Source: Streptomyces sp. NL15-2K (GTDB lineage: Bacteria; Actinomycetota; Actinomycetes; Streptomycetales; Streptomycetaceae). From it: a stretch of DNA of 64,000 nucleotides. The stretch covers positions 10,229,001-10,293,000 of the forward strand of contig NZ_CP130630.1 of the NCBI RefSeq assembly GCF_030551255.1, read 5' to 3'. The notes under the pieces are model-generated. The model saw nothing but the letters and a program-made list of their open reading frames with translations. It made no database searches and had not been told where the DNA came from. The position numbers and the translations under genes are program-made. How positions within the stretch are numbered: the first letter of the stretch is position 1; each line of letters starts with the position of its first letter. Below, one piece after another: positions 36,870 to 46,456 of this stretch.

Positions 36870-39800
36870 ATGACCACCGGGACCAGCGGTCCGGACACCG
36901 GCACGTACGAGGTGCTGCGCGACCGGCTCACCGCACAGGCCGCGGAGCTCGGCCGCCGCGCCGAGGCGCTCAATGCCCGCCGTATCGAGGAGTTCGGCTC
37001 CACCCGGCTGGAGCTGACGAGCACCGAGCGGCTGCGTACCGAGCACAACTGCGTGCCCCGCGACATCGTCTCCGTCGGCGACACGCTGCTCTTCGGCCAC
37101 AACGTTTTCGTCGGCCTGAAGCCGGAGACGACGGTGGGCGATGTCTTCGCGCTGTACGACCGCGACCTGAACCGGCTGCCCGAGGACGCCGTGCCAGGGC
37201 TGCTCGACGACCCCGCCTTCGTCCGCGAGTTCGCCGCCCTCTATCGCTACTACCGCCAGGCGCACCTCCTCCGACTTCGCCGTGTCGACGGCAAGCTGCT
37301 CGCCGTTTTCCAGACGGGGGAGAAGGCCGGCGATATCCGTGTCCTGCGCTGGGCGCTGACCGACGACGGGCGGGCGTCCTTCATGGACGTGCGTGGCGAG
37401 CGCGACCACGTCTTCCCGCCCTCCCACGACTTCACCTGGACGCGGACGACCCGAGAGCACCACGTCCTGGGCCGCCATCCGCATGTCTCCATCGAGGGCG
37501 AGGTCTTCGTCGAAACCGTCGGGGGCACCCTGACCGTCAAGATCGAGGACAACACCGAGACAGGCGAAGGGATTTACACCGAGCCGGTCGCCGAGCCGCT
37601 GCAGTCCCTCGCCGACGCCGACATCGCGTACGCGCGCGTGGGCGCCCTCATCCTGGTGGACGTCCTCCCCTACAAGGAGGACGTCCACCGGTACCTGGTC
37701 TTCAACACGCTCACCAAGAGCGTCGTACGCCTCGACGGCATCGGCCGGGCCTGCCGGACGCTGCCCGAGGACCAGGGGATCGTCTTCCCCGGCGGCTACT
37801 GCCTCGCCACCGGGACGTACAAGACCTTCGACGGCATCGCCGCCCCTTTGGACACGGCAGCCCTGGAGTTCGAGCGCGTAGTTCGTTCCCCGAACGGCGA
37901 GGACGTGCTGTTCGCCTTCCACGCGAGCGTGGAAGGCCGCAGTCTGCTGCTGCCGTACAACATGATCCGCAAGGAGGTCGCCACCCCGCTGTCCTGCCTC
38001 GGCTGGGCCCTCTTCGACGACGGCATGCTCATGGTGCTTCGCGGGGACCGTGCGGGATCCGCCGACGAGCCGCAGCGCGTCCACCCGCTCCAGCTGTGGA
38101 ACTCCCCGTACGTCTCCGACACCCACGCTGCCTCCCGGCCGGTCGGCGCCGGCCCGCTCGCCCGCGTCGGCAACGCCGACCTCGTGCGCGGCATCTCCGA
38201 CTGTCTGTCCATCACGCGCGCCGTCACCGAGACGACCCCGACGAGCGAGGTCTATGAGGCACTGGCCGCCGCCTGCGTGCGGGCCACCGACTCCTACCAC
38301 TGGCTCAGCGAGCCCGAACTCGGCGACCTGCACACGCCGCTCACGCAGATCCGGGCCACCGCCGAGCAAGTGCTGGCTGAGTTCGAGACCGTGCAGGCCC
38401 TCACCCGGCAGGCCGCCGACGCGCTCGCCGAGGCCGCAGCGCGCGTCGCCACGGTCGTACGACGCCTGCGCGGCGAGACTCCGCGCAGCGCCGCCGCCTG
38501 GGTGGCCGGCTTGACCGGACTGCGGCATGCCCAGGGACACCTGCTCACCCTCAAGGACATGCGGTACGCGGACACCGCCCGCATCGACGAACTCGCAGCC
38601 GACGCCGAGGCAGATCTCGCCTCCTTCGGCCAGCGGGCCGTCACCCACCTCGCACGCGAGGACGCCTTCGCCGACCACCAGGCAGACATCGAGCAGCTCG
38701 TCGCCGACGCCGAAGCGATCGCCACCGTCGCCGAGGCGGCCCCCATCGCCGCCCGCCTTGACGAGCTCGCCGGCGGGCTGCGCACGGTGACCGATGTCGT
38801 CGCCGGGCTGGACACCGGTGACGCCACCGTGCGTACGTCCATTCTGGAGCGGATCGCCGAGGTCCTCGGCGGCGTCAACCGTGCCAGGGCCACCCTCGAC
38901 GGCCGTCGCCGCGCGCTCCTCGACCGTGAGGGGCGGGCCGAGTTCGCCGCGGAGTTCGCCCTGCTGGGCCAGTCCGTCATAGGTGCGCTCGCGGCCGCCG
39001 ACAGCCCCGACGCGTGCGACGAGCAACTCGCCCGCATGCTGGTGCAGGTGGAGAACCTGGAATCCCGGTTCGCCGAGTTCGACGACTTCCTCGGCGAGCT
39101 GGCGGACAAGCGCGACGAGGTCCACGAGGCTTTCTCCACCCGCAAGCAGACCCTCGCCGACGCCCGCGCCCGCCGCGCCGAGCGACTGGCCGACTCGGCG
39201 ATGCGCGTCCTGCGGACGGTCGCCCGCCGCGCCGCCACGCTCGCCGACGCGGACGCCGTCGCTACGTACTTCACCTCCGACGCGATGCCCGCGAAGGTCC
39301 GCAGCATTGCCACCGAACTGCGCGAACTCGGTGACCAGGTAAGGGCGGAGGAGCTGGACGGCCGTCTGAAGTCCGCACGCCAGGAGGCGTTGCGTGCCCT
39401 GCGCGACCGCACCGACCTGTACACCGACGACGGACGCACCCTCCGCCTGGGCACCCACCGCTTCGCCGTCAACACCCAGCCCCTCGACCTCACCCTGGTC
39501 CCGCACGGCGACACCCTCGCCTTCGCGCTCACCGGCACCGACTACCGCTCACCGGTCACGGACCCCGACTTCGCCGCGACCCGCCCGTACTGGGACCGCG
39601 CCCTGCCCTCGGAGTCACCCGACGTCTACCGCGCCGAACACCTCGCCGCCCGCCTGCTGGACGAGCACGGACCCGAGGCCCTGGTGGAGGCCGACCTGCC
39701 CGCCCTGGTCCGGCAGGCCGCGGAGGCGGCGTACGACGAGGGCTACGAGCGCGGCGTCCACGACCACGACGCGACCGTGATACTCGCCGCACTCCTGCGC

Positions 39801-41777
39801 CTGCACTCGGGTGCCGGCCTGCTCCGGCACGAGCCCGCCGCCCGCACCACCGCCCAGTTGTTCTGGGCGCACGGCACGACAGCCGAGGAACGCGTGAGCT
39901 GGACCCGGCGGGCGGTATCCCTTGCCCGCGCCCGGGACACGTTCGGGCTCACGCCCGCGATCACCGACCTGCGGGCCGAGCTGGCGGAGACGATCGGCAC
40001 GGAAGCGGCGGCCGCATACCTCTTCGATGAGCTGACCAGCGGCCCCGACGGCTTCGTCATCAGCGCCGGAACCCGCACGCTGCTCGACAAGTTCCGCAGG
40101 ACGGTGGGAACTTCGGCATACGACGACGACCTTGCCGCCCTGGCCGAGCTGCCCGCCCGCAGTCAGCTCGTCGAGGCGTGGCTGACGTCGTACGCCGCGG
40201 CCACCGGCACGGACCTCGGCCCCGGCGACCTGGCCGACGCGGTGGCCGCCGAGCTCTGCCCGGAACTCGACCGCTACGAATCCGACGCGCCCCTGACCGA
40301 GACCATCAAGGGCCTGCTCGGCACGCACCCGCGCCTCAGCGACCGCACCCTCACCGTCCGCGTCGACGAGTTCCTTGCCCGTACCAGAGCATTCCGGACG
40401 CATGAGGCTCCCGCCCACCGTGCCTACCAGCGGCGCCGTACGGCCCTGGTGGCCGCCGAGCGCACCCGCCTCCGGCTCGACGAGTACCGGCCGCGGGTGA
40501 TGTCCGCGTTCGTACGGAGCAGGCTCATCGACGAGGTGTACCTGCCGCTGGTGGGCGACAGCCTCGCCAAGCAGCTCGGCACGACGGGCGAGTCCAAGCG
40601 CACCGACACCGGCGGTCTACTGCTGCTCATCTCCCCTCCCGGCTACGGCAAGACCACGCTCATGGAGTACGTCGCCGACCGCCTCGGACTCATCCTGGTC
40701 AAGGTCAACGGCCCCGCGCTCGGCCATGCGGTGACCTCACTCGACCCGGCCGAGGCCCCGAACGCGACCGCCCGCCAGGAGGTCGAGAAGATCAACTTCG
40801 CACTGGAGGCCAGCAACAACACGCTGCTGTACCTGGACGACATCCAGCACACCTCGCCCGAGCTGCTGCAGAAGTTCATCCCGCTGTGCGACGCGACCCG
40901 CCGCATCGAGGGCGTACAGGGCGGCGAGCCGCGCACGTACGACCTGCGCGGCAAGCGCTTCGCGGTCTGCATGGCGGGCAACCCCTACACCGAGTCCGGC
41001 AGCCGCTTCCGCGTCCCCGACATGCTCGCCAACCGTGCCGACGTGTGGAACCTCGGCGACGTCCTGACCGGCAGGGAGGACGCCTTCGCGCTCAGCTTCA
41101 TCGAGAACGCGCTGACCGCCAACCCGGTTCTCGCCCCGCTCGCCGGCCGCGACCGCGCCGACCTCGATCTCCTGATCCGTCTCGCGGAGGGCGACTCGAC
41201 GGCCCGCGCGGACAGGCTGACCCACCCGTATGGACCGGCCGAGCTGGAGCGGATACTGGCCGTCCTGCGGCACCTGCTGACCGCCCGCGAGACGGTTCTG
41301 GCGGTGAACGCCGCCTACATCGCCTCCGCAGGCCAGTCCGACGCCACCCGCGCCGAGCCCCCCTTCCAGCTCCAGGGCTCCTACCGCAACATGAACAAGA
41401 TCGCCCAGCGCATCCAGCCGGTCATGAACGACACCGAGCTGGTGGCACTGATCGACGACCACTACCGGGCCGAGGCCCAGACCCTCACCACCGGCGCCGA
41501 GGCCAACCTGCTGAAACTGGGCGAGTTGCGTGGCACCCTGTCGCCCGAGCAGGTTGTGCGCTGGGCCGAGGTGAAGGCGGCGTACGTGCGCACCCAGACC
41601 CTCGGCGGCCCGGAGAACGATCCTCTCACCCGGGCCATCGCCGCCCTCGGTCTGCTCGCCGACCGGGTCGCGGCCGTGGAGACGGCGATCAACCGCGCCG
41701 CTGACCCACGCCCTCTCATGGCGAACCCGGCCGCCCGGCACGCGGCCCGCCCGGCTGCCGTCCCCGCGGAGGAGTGA
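36870..41777 (+). CDS. Giant AAA+ ATPase with coiled-coil body
   Basis: This 1635-aa protein is of a type usually annotated only as a DNA repair ATPase. The N-terminal ~430 residues look beta-rich (repeated short strands such as GKLLAVFQTGEKAGDIRVL). About 470-900 is helical with coiled-coil-like stretches. A C-terminal AAA+ module has Walker A SPPGYGKTT at about 1255-1263 and Walker B LLYLDDIQ at about 1319-1326, then FAVCMAGNPYTESG (sensor 1 region) and RFRVPDMLANRADVWNL. The AAA part resembles MoxR-like remodelling ATPases. No nuclease or helicase motif is evident, so repair is not supported. The position directly behind flotillin suggests a microdomain-linked machine. ATG follows GAGAGGGA. 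Confidence 0.85.
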   Translation: MTTGTSGPDTGTYEVLRDRLTAQAAELGRRAEALNARRIEEFGSTRLELTSTERLRTEHNCVPRDIVSVGDTLLFGHNVFVGLKPETTVGDVFALYDRDLNRLPEDAVPGLLDDPAFVREFAALYRYYRQAHLLRLRRVDGKLLAVFQTGEKAGDIRVLRWALTDDGRASFMDVRGERDHVFPPSHDFTWTRTTREHHVLGRHPHVSIEGEVFVETVGGTLTVKIEDNTETGEGIYTEPVAEPLQSLADADIAYARVGALILVDVLPYKEDVHRYLVFNTLTKSVVRLDGIGRACRTLPEDQGIVFPGGYCLATGTYKTFDGIAAPLDTAALEFERVVRSPNGEDVLFAFHASVEGRSLLLPYNMIRKEVATPLSCLGWALFDDGMLMVLRGDRAGSADEPQRVHPLQLWNSPYVSDTHAASRPVGAGPLARVGNADLVRGISDCLSITRAVTETTPTSEVYEALAAACVRATDSYHWLSEPELGDLHTPLTQIRATAEQVLAEFETVQALTRQAADALAEAAARVATVVRRLRGETPRSAAAWVAGLTGLRHAQGHLLTLKDMRYADTARIDELAADAEADLASFGQRAVTHLAREDAFADHQADIEQLVADAEAIATVAEAAPIAARLDELAGGLRTVTDVVAGLDTGDATVRTSILERIAEVLGGVNRARATLDGRRRALLDREGRAEFAAEFALLGQSVIGALAAADSPDACDEQLARMLVQVENLESRFAEFDDFLGELADKRDEVHEAFSTRKQTLADARARRAERLADSAMRVLRTVARRAATLADADAVATYFTSDAMPAKVRSIATELRELGDQVRAEELDGRLKSARQEALRALRDRTDLYTDDGRTLRLGTHRFAVNTQPLDLTLVPHGDTLAFALTGTDYRSPVTDPDFAATRPYWDRALPSESPDVYRAEHLAARLLDEHGPEALVEADLPALVRQAAEAAYDEGYERGVHDHDATVILAALLRLHSGAGLLRHEPAARTTAQLFWAHGTTAEERVSWTRRAVSLARARDTFGLTPAITDLRAELAETIGTEAAAAYLFDELTSGPDGFVISAGTRTLLDKFRRTVGTSAYDDDLAALAELPARSQLVEAWLTSYAAATGTDLGPGDLADAVAAELCPELDRYESDAPLTETIKGLLGTHPRLSDRTLTVRVDEFLARTRAFRTHEAPAHRAYQRRRTALVAAERTRLRLDEYRPRVMSAFVRSRLIDEVYLPLVGDSLAKQLGTTGESKRTDTGGLLLLISPPGYGKTTLMEYVADRLGLILVKVNGPALGHAVTSLDPAEAPNATARQEVEKINFALEASNNTLLYLDDIQHTSPELLQKFIPLCDATRRIEGVQGGEPRTYDLRGKRFAVCMAGNPYTESGSRFRVPDMLANRADVWNLGDVLTGREDAFALSFIENALTANPVLAPLAGRDRADLDLLIRLAEGDSTARADRLTHPYGPAELERILAVLRHLLTARETVLAVNAAYIASAGQSDATRAEPPFQLQGSYRNMNKIAQRIQPVMNDTELVALIDDHYRAEAQTLTTGAEANLLKLGELRGTLSPEQVVRWAEVKAAYVRTQTLGGPENDPLTRAIAALGLLADRVAAVETAINRAADPRPLMANPAARHAARPAAVPAEE

Positions 41778-41778
41778 G

Positions 41779-42381
41779 ATGGCGCGCGCTCGTCCGGCGT
41801 CCCTGCCTGCCGAGCTTCCCGACGCGGGCACGGCCCGCCGTCGGGCCCGCACCGGCGTCTGCCTGCTCGGGGCGCTGCTCGTGCTGCCCTTCGCAGTCGG
41901 CGTCCTGCCCGGGGCGCGTGAGGCGGGTGCGCTCCTCGGGTTGGTGACCGGCACGCTCGCCTTCGTGCTGTACGGCATGCTGGTCGAGGAGTCCACGCCG
42001 GCCCGTCACTCGATGCGCAGGATCACCGCGCGGACCCTGACCGGCGTACGCTCCGTCAACCTGACCCGCCTGACCCATGTTCGGCTGCTGACGTCCTTCT
42101 CGTACGGGTCCGTCTACCGGACCCTCCTCGTCCGTGACGCCGACGGCGTATGGCTCGGCATCACCACCGCCGCCGGAAAGCGCGCGCTGCGCAGGGCACT
42201 GGAACGGCTGCCGGGAGACGGGAGCGTGCCGCCCCCGCGGGTGAGCCGAGCGGCCCGCGCGCATCTCGACGGAGACCGGCCCGGGCGGATCGCCGTGCAC
42301 ACGGTGCTCGCGTTCCTCGTCCTGGTGCTGGGCCTCTGCGGGTACGGCACGGTGCTGGTGGAGCTGGGCGGGATCGGCTGA
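41779..42381 (+). CDS. Membrane protein after the giant ATPase
   Basis: This 200-aa protein has two hydrophobic segments at about 27-65 (a hairpin) and one near 172-192, enclosing a basic cytoplasmic domain (TLTGVRSVNLTRLTHVRLL, then TLLVRDADGVWLGITTAAGK) that looks beta-rich, perhaps PH-like. It starts one base after the ATPase stop with GGAGG upstream, so it is tightly coupled and probably a partner of the ATPase. No known family was recognised. Confidence 0.75.
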   Translation: MARARPASLPAELPDAGTARRRARTGVCLLGALLVLPFAVGVLPGAREAGALLGLVTGTLAFVLYGMLVEESTPARHSMRRITARTLTGVRSVNLTRLTHVRLLTSFSYGSVYRTLLVRDADGVWLGITTAAGKRALRRALERLPGDGSVPPPRVSRAARAHLDGDRPGRIAVHTVLAFLVLVLGLCGYGTVLVELGGIG

Positions 42382-42619
42382 CCGCACCCGCCCGGCGCGT
42401 CAAGCGGCCTTCAAGGCCCCGCTCGGTGGCGCCCTGCTGGGTACGGCGTTCCAGCGCTGCGCCAGTGGAGCGGGAAATGAGGCATGCCCGAGCGTCGTCC
42501 GCCGGAGGGCCGTACTCGTCCCGGTTGAGGACCAGTCGGCGTCGGCAGGCATTCACCCACGACGAAGGTCCGCCTCCTGGGCGTCGTCGACGACCACGGT
42601 CGGGTACGGCTCGGCCAGG

Positions 42620-43867
42620 TCATGCGCGTGCATCTGCGGGGCTTTCCTTGGACTGTGCGTCGGTGTCCTCGCGTGCGGCCGGGATTCCGGCGAGGTCGTC
42701 GACGTGGAAGAGGCGGGCGATCGGTACGTCGGTGGAGCTGTGCGCGATGATCGAGAAGGCGATGCACACGGCGATGAGCGTGAACGCCTCCTGGCCCTGC
42801 GGTATCCCGGCCTGCAGCACCAGCAGCCCGTACACGACCGACGCGAATCCCTTCGGCCCGAACCAGGCCGCGACCAGCTTCTCCTGACGGGTGAACCGGG
42901 TGCCGAGCAGCGACAGCAGCAGCGAGGCCGGTCGGATCAGCACGATGGCCAGGACGACCGCGACGTATCCGCCGAAGGACAGGTCACCGAACAGATGCGG
43001 TGTGAGTAGCGCCCCGAACACCAGCAGGGCCGCGAACTTGGCCAGCTCCGCCAGCGCCTCGCCGAGCGGCTCGAACGCCTCCTTCGCCTCCAGCGAGCGC
43101 GCGGTGAGCACCGCTCCCGCCGAGAAGGCTGCCAGGTAGGGGTTGGCGTGGGTGAGGTGGCAGGTCGCGTACAGGATCACACCGATCGCCAGCGGCAGCA
43201 GCGGCTGCAGTTTGGGCTCGGCGCCCAGCAGCCGGAACCGTACGAGCTCGACCACCACGAACGGCAGGACGACACCGAAGACCAGCCCGAGGACCAGCTC
43301 CAGCGCGATCTTCCCCAGTGATGCCTCGGCCTGTCCGGAGGTGGGTCCGGCCGCGGCGATCAGGATGAGGACGACCGGCAGGGCCAGTCCGTCGTTGATG
43401 CCGCTTTCCACGTTCAGCAACTGCCGCAGTTTTGACGGGACTTCCTTCCGCCCGACGATCGCGGAGGCGAACACCGGGTCGGTGGGCGCGAGCACGGCTC
43501 CGACGAGGAAGGACGTCGTCCAGTCCAGGCCCACCACGAAGTGCGTGACCAGCGCCATGCCGACGAACGCCAGCGGCATACCGAGCCCGAGCGCGCGGGC
43601 CGGGTTGCGCCAGTTCTGCCGCAATTTGGGGAAGGAGACGTGCATACCGTCGGTGAACAGCACCGCGAACAGTGCCAGGTCCGCCGTCACGGACACGATC
43701 TCGCTGTCCGGCGTGATGTGGATCAGCCCCAGGAACCCGTCGCTGACAAGCGCGCCACCGACCAGGAAGAGCAAAGAAGTCGACAGAACAGTTCGGGCGG
43801 CGAGACCCGACAGCAGCACCGCGATGAGCAGTGCCACCCCGAAGACCACGACGAGCACCATGATCAC
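42620..43867 (-). CDS. CPA1-family Na+(cation)/H+ antiporter
   Basis: This 415-aa protein has about 12 transmembrane segments. The catalytic membrane-acid motif GAVLAPTDPVFASAIVG (TDP) is near residues 122-138, and NVESGINDGLALPVVL (the ND-type motif) near 151-166. WFGPKGFASVVYGLLVLQ follows late in the protein. It exchanges Na+ or K+ for H+ across the membrane. Its leader carries a motif shared with the nhaA gene. Start ATG 43867 or 43861. It is convergent with the flotillin locus; the 238 bases between them hold nothing recognisable. Confidence 0.9.
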   Translation of the reverse strand: MIMVLVVVFGVALLIAVLLSGLAARTVLSTSLLFLVGGALVSDGFLGLIHITPDSEIVSVTADLALFAVLFTDGMHVSFPKLRQNWRNPARALGLGMPLAFVGMALVTHFVVGLDWTTSFLVGAVLAPTDPVFASAIVGRKEVPSKLRQLLNVESGINDGLALPVVLILIAAAGPTSGQAEASLGKIALELVLGLVFGVVLPFVVVELVRFRLLGAEPKLQPLLPLAIGVILYATCHLTHANPYLAAFSAGAVLTARSLEAKEAFEPLGEALAELAKFAALLVFGALLTPHLFGDLSFGGYVAVVLAIVLIRPASLLLSLLGTRFTRQEKLVAAWFGPKGFASVVYGLLVLQAGIPQGQEAFTLIAVCIAFSIIAHSSTDVPIARLFHVDDLAGIPAAREDTDAQSKESPADARA

Positions 43868-43894
43868 GACCCCCGATCAGCGAAGAGAGTTCTC

Positions 43895-43950
43895 TCAAGA
43901 CCGCCGACCAGGCTTCCCGGCACACCGTGGGGAACCCTACACGTTCTTTA
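43895..43950 (-). promoter_or_regulatory. Candidate leader RNA of the CPA1 antiporter
   Basis: On the sense strand GGTGTGCCGGGAAGC then CTGGTCGGCG lies at 43926-43902, 35 bases before the start codon. A small hairpin (GTAGGGTTCCCCAC) sits immediately 5' to it. The same 25 bases, with one difference, precede nhaA at 47845-47821, again just 3' of a hairpin. A cis-acting RNA is likely; the ligand is unknown. Confidence 0.55.
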
Positions 43951-44299
43951 CGCCGTGCTGACAGACTCCTGTCGTGCACTCTGGACCGTCCGACATTGCC
44001 GGAATCCAGCATGGTGCGTTGTACGGGACGCGCTTCACCCGGTTCCTGCGTCCCCAAGCGTCAAAGCGCGGTCAGGCCGCTCTGGCGCATGACGATTGGT
44101 GAGCGCCCGCCACGCCTGCACCTCTATCCGCTGATCAGCTGTCTCTGCCGTCGGCGGGGCGGTCGCACCTGGCTCAAGGGCCGTTGTGTCACCACGCCTG
44201 ACCACTGCCGGAGGCAGGCAATGATCTCGCTTGCACGGCTCCGCTCCTGGGACCATGCGCTAGAAAGACGTCAACAGCGCATACAAGTCGGGGGGCCCA
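43951..44299. other. Divergent promoter region
   Basis: About 350 bases between the divergent antiporter and PucR-type regulator genes. No gene is recognised. It should contain promoters for both and the upstream part of the antiporter leader. Confidence 0.5.
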
Positions 44300-45370
44300 A
44301 TGGCGGGGCGGGACGTGTCCGAAGCGAACGAGGAGTACCTGGAGGGGTTTGCCCGTGTCCTCGCGGATGCTTCGGCGACCGGTCGCCGGCTGACCCGGGA
44401 AGAACTGGATTCGCGCCGTGCGCTGGGCGAGCAGGCCGCGGAGGCCGGCCTCGGACTGCGCGCCCTGGTGGCAGCCCACATGGCAGCCACCAGGGCGTAC
44501 TGGCCTACAGGGAACGGCGCGTCCGTGGACGACGTGCTGGCTGCCGTGGCACAGGCCGTCGACGCGTTCGCCGAGGGCTACGAGCGGGCGCAGCGGCTTG
44601 CCGTACGCCAGGAGGAGGCAGCCCGCCGGGAGTTCATCGACGACCTGCTGTACGGCCGCAGCGACCTGGGTCGGCTGGCCCAGCGCGCGGAACGCTACGG
44701 GTTGCGGTTGTCGTACGAGCACGCGGTTGCCGTGGCACGCGGCAAGACCGCCTACGACGAGGGAGACCCGGCCCTGAGGGAGGTGGAGCATGCGCTGATC
44801 GGCCGGTTCGGCGACCGCAGCATCCTTCTTACGACCAAGGACGGGCGGCTCGTGTGCATTGCCCCGGGTGACCAGGACGAGGTCCTCGCGTACTTCGCCA
44901 AACAGGCGTTCGCCGTCACAGGCGGGGGACAGGTGGCGATCGGCCGCCCCCAGCCTGGCGCCGCAGGCGTCGTCCACTCGTACGAGGAGGCTCTGAGCGC
45001 TCTCGACCTGGCCGAACGCCTGGAACTCGGTGAGCCCGTGCTGCGCGCCGCCGACCTCCTCGTCTACCCCGTCCTCACCCGCGACCGGCAGGCCATGGCC
45101 GACCTGGTGCAGAGTGCCCTCGGCCCGCTGCGTCAGGCTCGCGGCGGGGCCCAGCCGCTCCTGGACACCCTCACCGCGTACTTCGATTGCGGCTGCGTGT
45201 CCGCGGAGGCGGCGCGGCGGCTGTCGCTGAGCGTGCGGGCCTTCACCTATCGCCTGGAGCGCATCCGCAAGCTCACCGGCGCCGATCCGTCGGACCCGGT
45301 GCACCGCTACACGCTGCAGACCGCGGTGATCGGGGCGCGGTTGCTGGACTGGCCGGCGGAATCCTTCTGA
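44300..45370 (+). CDS. PucR/CdaR-type transcriptional regulator
   Basis: This 356-aa protein has an N-terminal helical RsbT-like/PucR sensor segment (about 8-110, ATGRRLTREELDSRRALGEQ). A central GGDEF-like CdaR region spans about 130-260. The C-terminal HTH (about 285-350, SAEAARRLSLSVRAFTYRLERIRKLTGADPSDPVHRYTLQTA) is typical of the HTH_30 family. It lies between two antiporter genes, and a decayed paralogue of its N-terminus lies in the flotillin locus. Its target is unknown; neighbouring envelope genes are candidates. Confidence 0.85.
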   Translation: MAGRDVSEANEEYLEGFARVLADASATGRRLTREELDSRRALGEQAAEAGLGLRALVAAHMAATRAYWPTGNGASVDDVLAAVAQAVDAFAEGYERAQRLAVRQEEAARREFIDDLLYGRSDLGRLAQRAERYGLRLSYEHAVAVARGKTAYDEGDPALREVEHALIGRFGDRSILLTTKDGRLVCIAPGDQDEVLAYFAKQAFAVTGGGQVAIGRPQPGAAGVVHSYEEALSALDLAERLELGEPVLRAADLLVYPVLTRDRQAMADLVQSALGPLRQARGGAQPLLDTLTAYFDCGCVSAEAARRLSLSVRAFTYRLERIRKLTGADPSDPVHRYTLQTAVIGARLLDWPAESF

Positions 45371-45388
45371 GAGGCGCACTGACTACCG

Positions 45389-45577
45389 GTGATCCAGGGC
45401 AAGGCAGGGTGGGGCGAATCCGACGGCGGCAGGTACGTCAGTCTGGGCGGGCTCAAGGGCAACCAAGGCGACCCGCCCTCTGCCCACTGATGTCGACTTC
45501 CGGCTGACTTCAGCAGCGTCAGCATCTGGTGCGACCGCTTCGACGTCCCCTTCGGCGCGGCGGAGCTGACCTACTGA
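45389..45577 (+). pseudogene. DM13-domain C-terminal remnant
   Basis: Three short frames reconstruct the last 60 residues of a DM13 protein: VIQGKAGWGESDGGRYVSLGGLKGNQGD, then SSVSIWCDRFDVPFGAAELTY and TGA at 45575. It parallels the end of the intact protein at 28476-29048 (QGQAGWHVFDDGKYVSLGKLKGNKGS, SSVSIWCDRFDVSFGAAELA). Indels and a stop in the middle make it dead. Confidence 0.8.
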
Positions 45578-45723
45578 TCCGACCCCGAGGTGGACCGGAG
45601 TTTCCCACGGGTTGCACGTCCATCAGCACGGGCGGACGTTCCGGCAGCCCGCCGTACTTTCACTCGGTCAGCCAAGCGAGCTGCCTGCGTGCCGGTGTCG
45701 GGCGTACCGGTGGGTGATGCGTG

Positions 45724-45993
45724 TCAGCGCCTGTTCGTGGGCTGGCCCACGAGGAAGGCGACGAGCGCGCCGACCAGCACCGCCCATGCCAAAGCCGTCG
45801 CTCCGGCCTGTGGCCAGCCGGTCGCCGCGACGGCCACGGCCGCCACCACCCCGGCGGCCACGGCGGGGCCGCCGGTCGCGCCCGCCCACTGTCGTCGGGT
45901 GCTGCCCGGTCGGCGCAGCTCACCGATCGCGGTCCTGATCACCAACGCCGCGACCACGATGACTACGGGCAGCAGAGACCCGGCGCCGTTCAC
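45724..45993 (-). CDS. Small membrane protein coupled to a CBS protein
   Basis: This 89-aa protein has two or three hydrophobic segments (LLPVVIVVAALVIRTAIG, GPAVAAGVVAAVAVAATG, AGATALAWAVLVGALVAFLVG). GTG at 45993 overlaps the CBS gene stop (GTGA), implying translational coupling. It may be a membrane partner of the CBS sensor; I know no characterised homologue. Confidence 0.65.
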   Translation of the reverse strand: MNGAGSLLPVVIVVAALVIRTAIGELRRPGSTRRQWAGATGGPAVAAGVVAAVAVAATGWPQAGATALAWAVLVGALVAFLVGQPTNRR

Positions 45994-46445
45994 GGGGCGC
46001 CGATGAAGTGCTGCGTGGGGCGGGCAGCGGTGACCGTGCCGAGCAGCGTGACCTGGTGGCCGTCGCGTTCGATGACGGCGACCAGGGGGCTGTGGGTGCG
46101 CGCCATCAGTGCCGCGACCTCCATCGGACGCGCGTCCGGCCCCACCACCGGCGGCGGATACAGCTGGCGTGCCCATTCGGCGACGGTGAGCCCGGTCAGG
46201 CGTTCCGCGATCTCGGCGTCGTTTCGTTCGTCGACGACACCGGCGAGCAGGGGGTCCTCGGCAATGTAGGCGGGAATGAGCTGCCGGATGAGCTGCGGGC
46301 CAGGGACGATCGCGTGGGGCTGCCCGTCGGCGTCGAGGACGAGCAGGGCCGGCAGCGACTGTCCCGCCAGCATGCGGGCCGCGTCGATGGCGTCGTCGTC
46401 CGAGGTGACGAAGGGGTAGGACTCGGCCAGATCCCGTGCGCGCAT
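45990..46445 (-). CDS. CBS-domain protein
   Basis: This 151-aa protein consists of a pair of CBS domains (about 1-60 and 95-150): MRARDLAESYPFVTSDDDAIDAARMLAG, LPALLVLDADGQPHAIV, then RPMEVAALMARTHSPLVAVIERDG. CBS pairs bind adenine nucleotides and often gate transporters. It lies directly downstream of nhaA (11 bases) and upstream of a small membrane protein, so the three are probably one operon. ATG follows a GAGGA about 8 bases upstream. Confidence 0.85.
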   Translation of the reverse strand: MRARDLAESYPFVTSDDDAIDAARMLAGQSLPALLVLDADGQPHAIVPGPQLIRQLIPAYIAEDPLLAGVVDERNDAEIAERLTGLTVAEWARQLYPPPVVGPDARPMEVAALMARTHSPLVAVIERDGHQVTLLGTVTAARPTQHFIGAP

Positions 46446-46456
46446 GAGCGTCCTCC

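Noticed and set aside
34625..37102. 825-codon minus-strand open frame
   Set aside because: It is antisense to flotillin; its leucine/glycine/aspartate-rich composition mirrors the coding strand.
36852..39506. 884-codon minus-strand open frame
   Set aside because: It is antisense to the giant ATPase, with no start context or motifs.
36870..41777. Phage-defence ATPase with nuclease
   Set aside because: No nuclease, helicase or protease domain is visible, so a specific defence role was not claimed.
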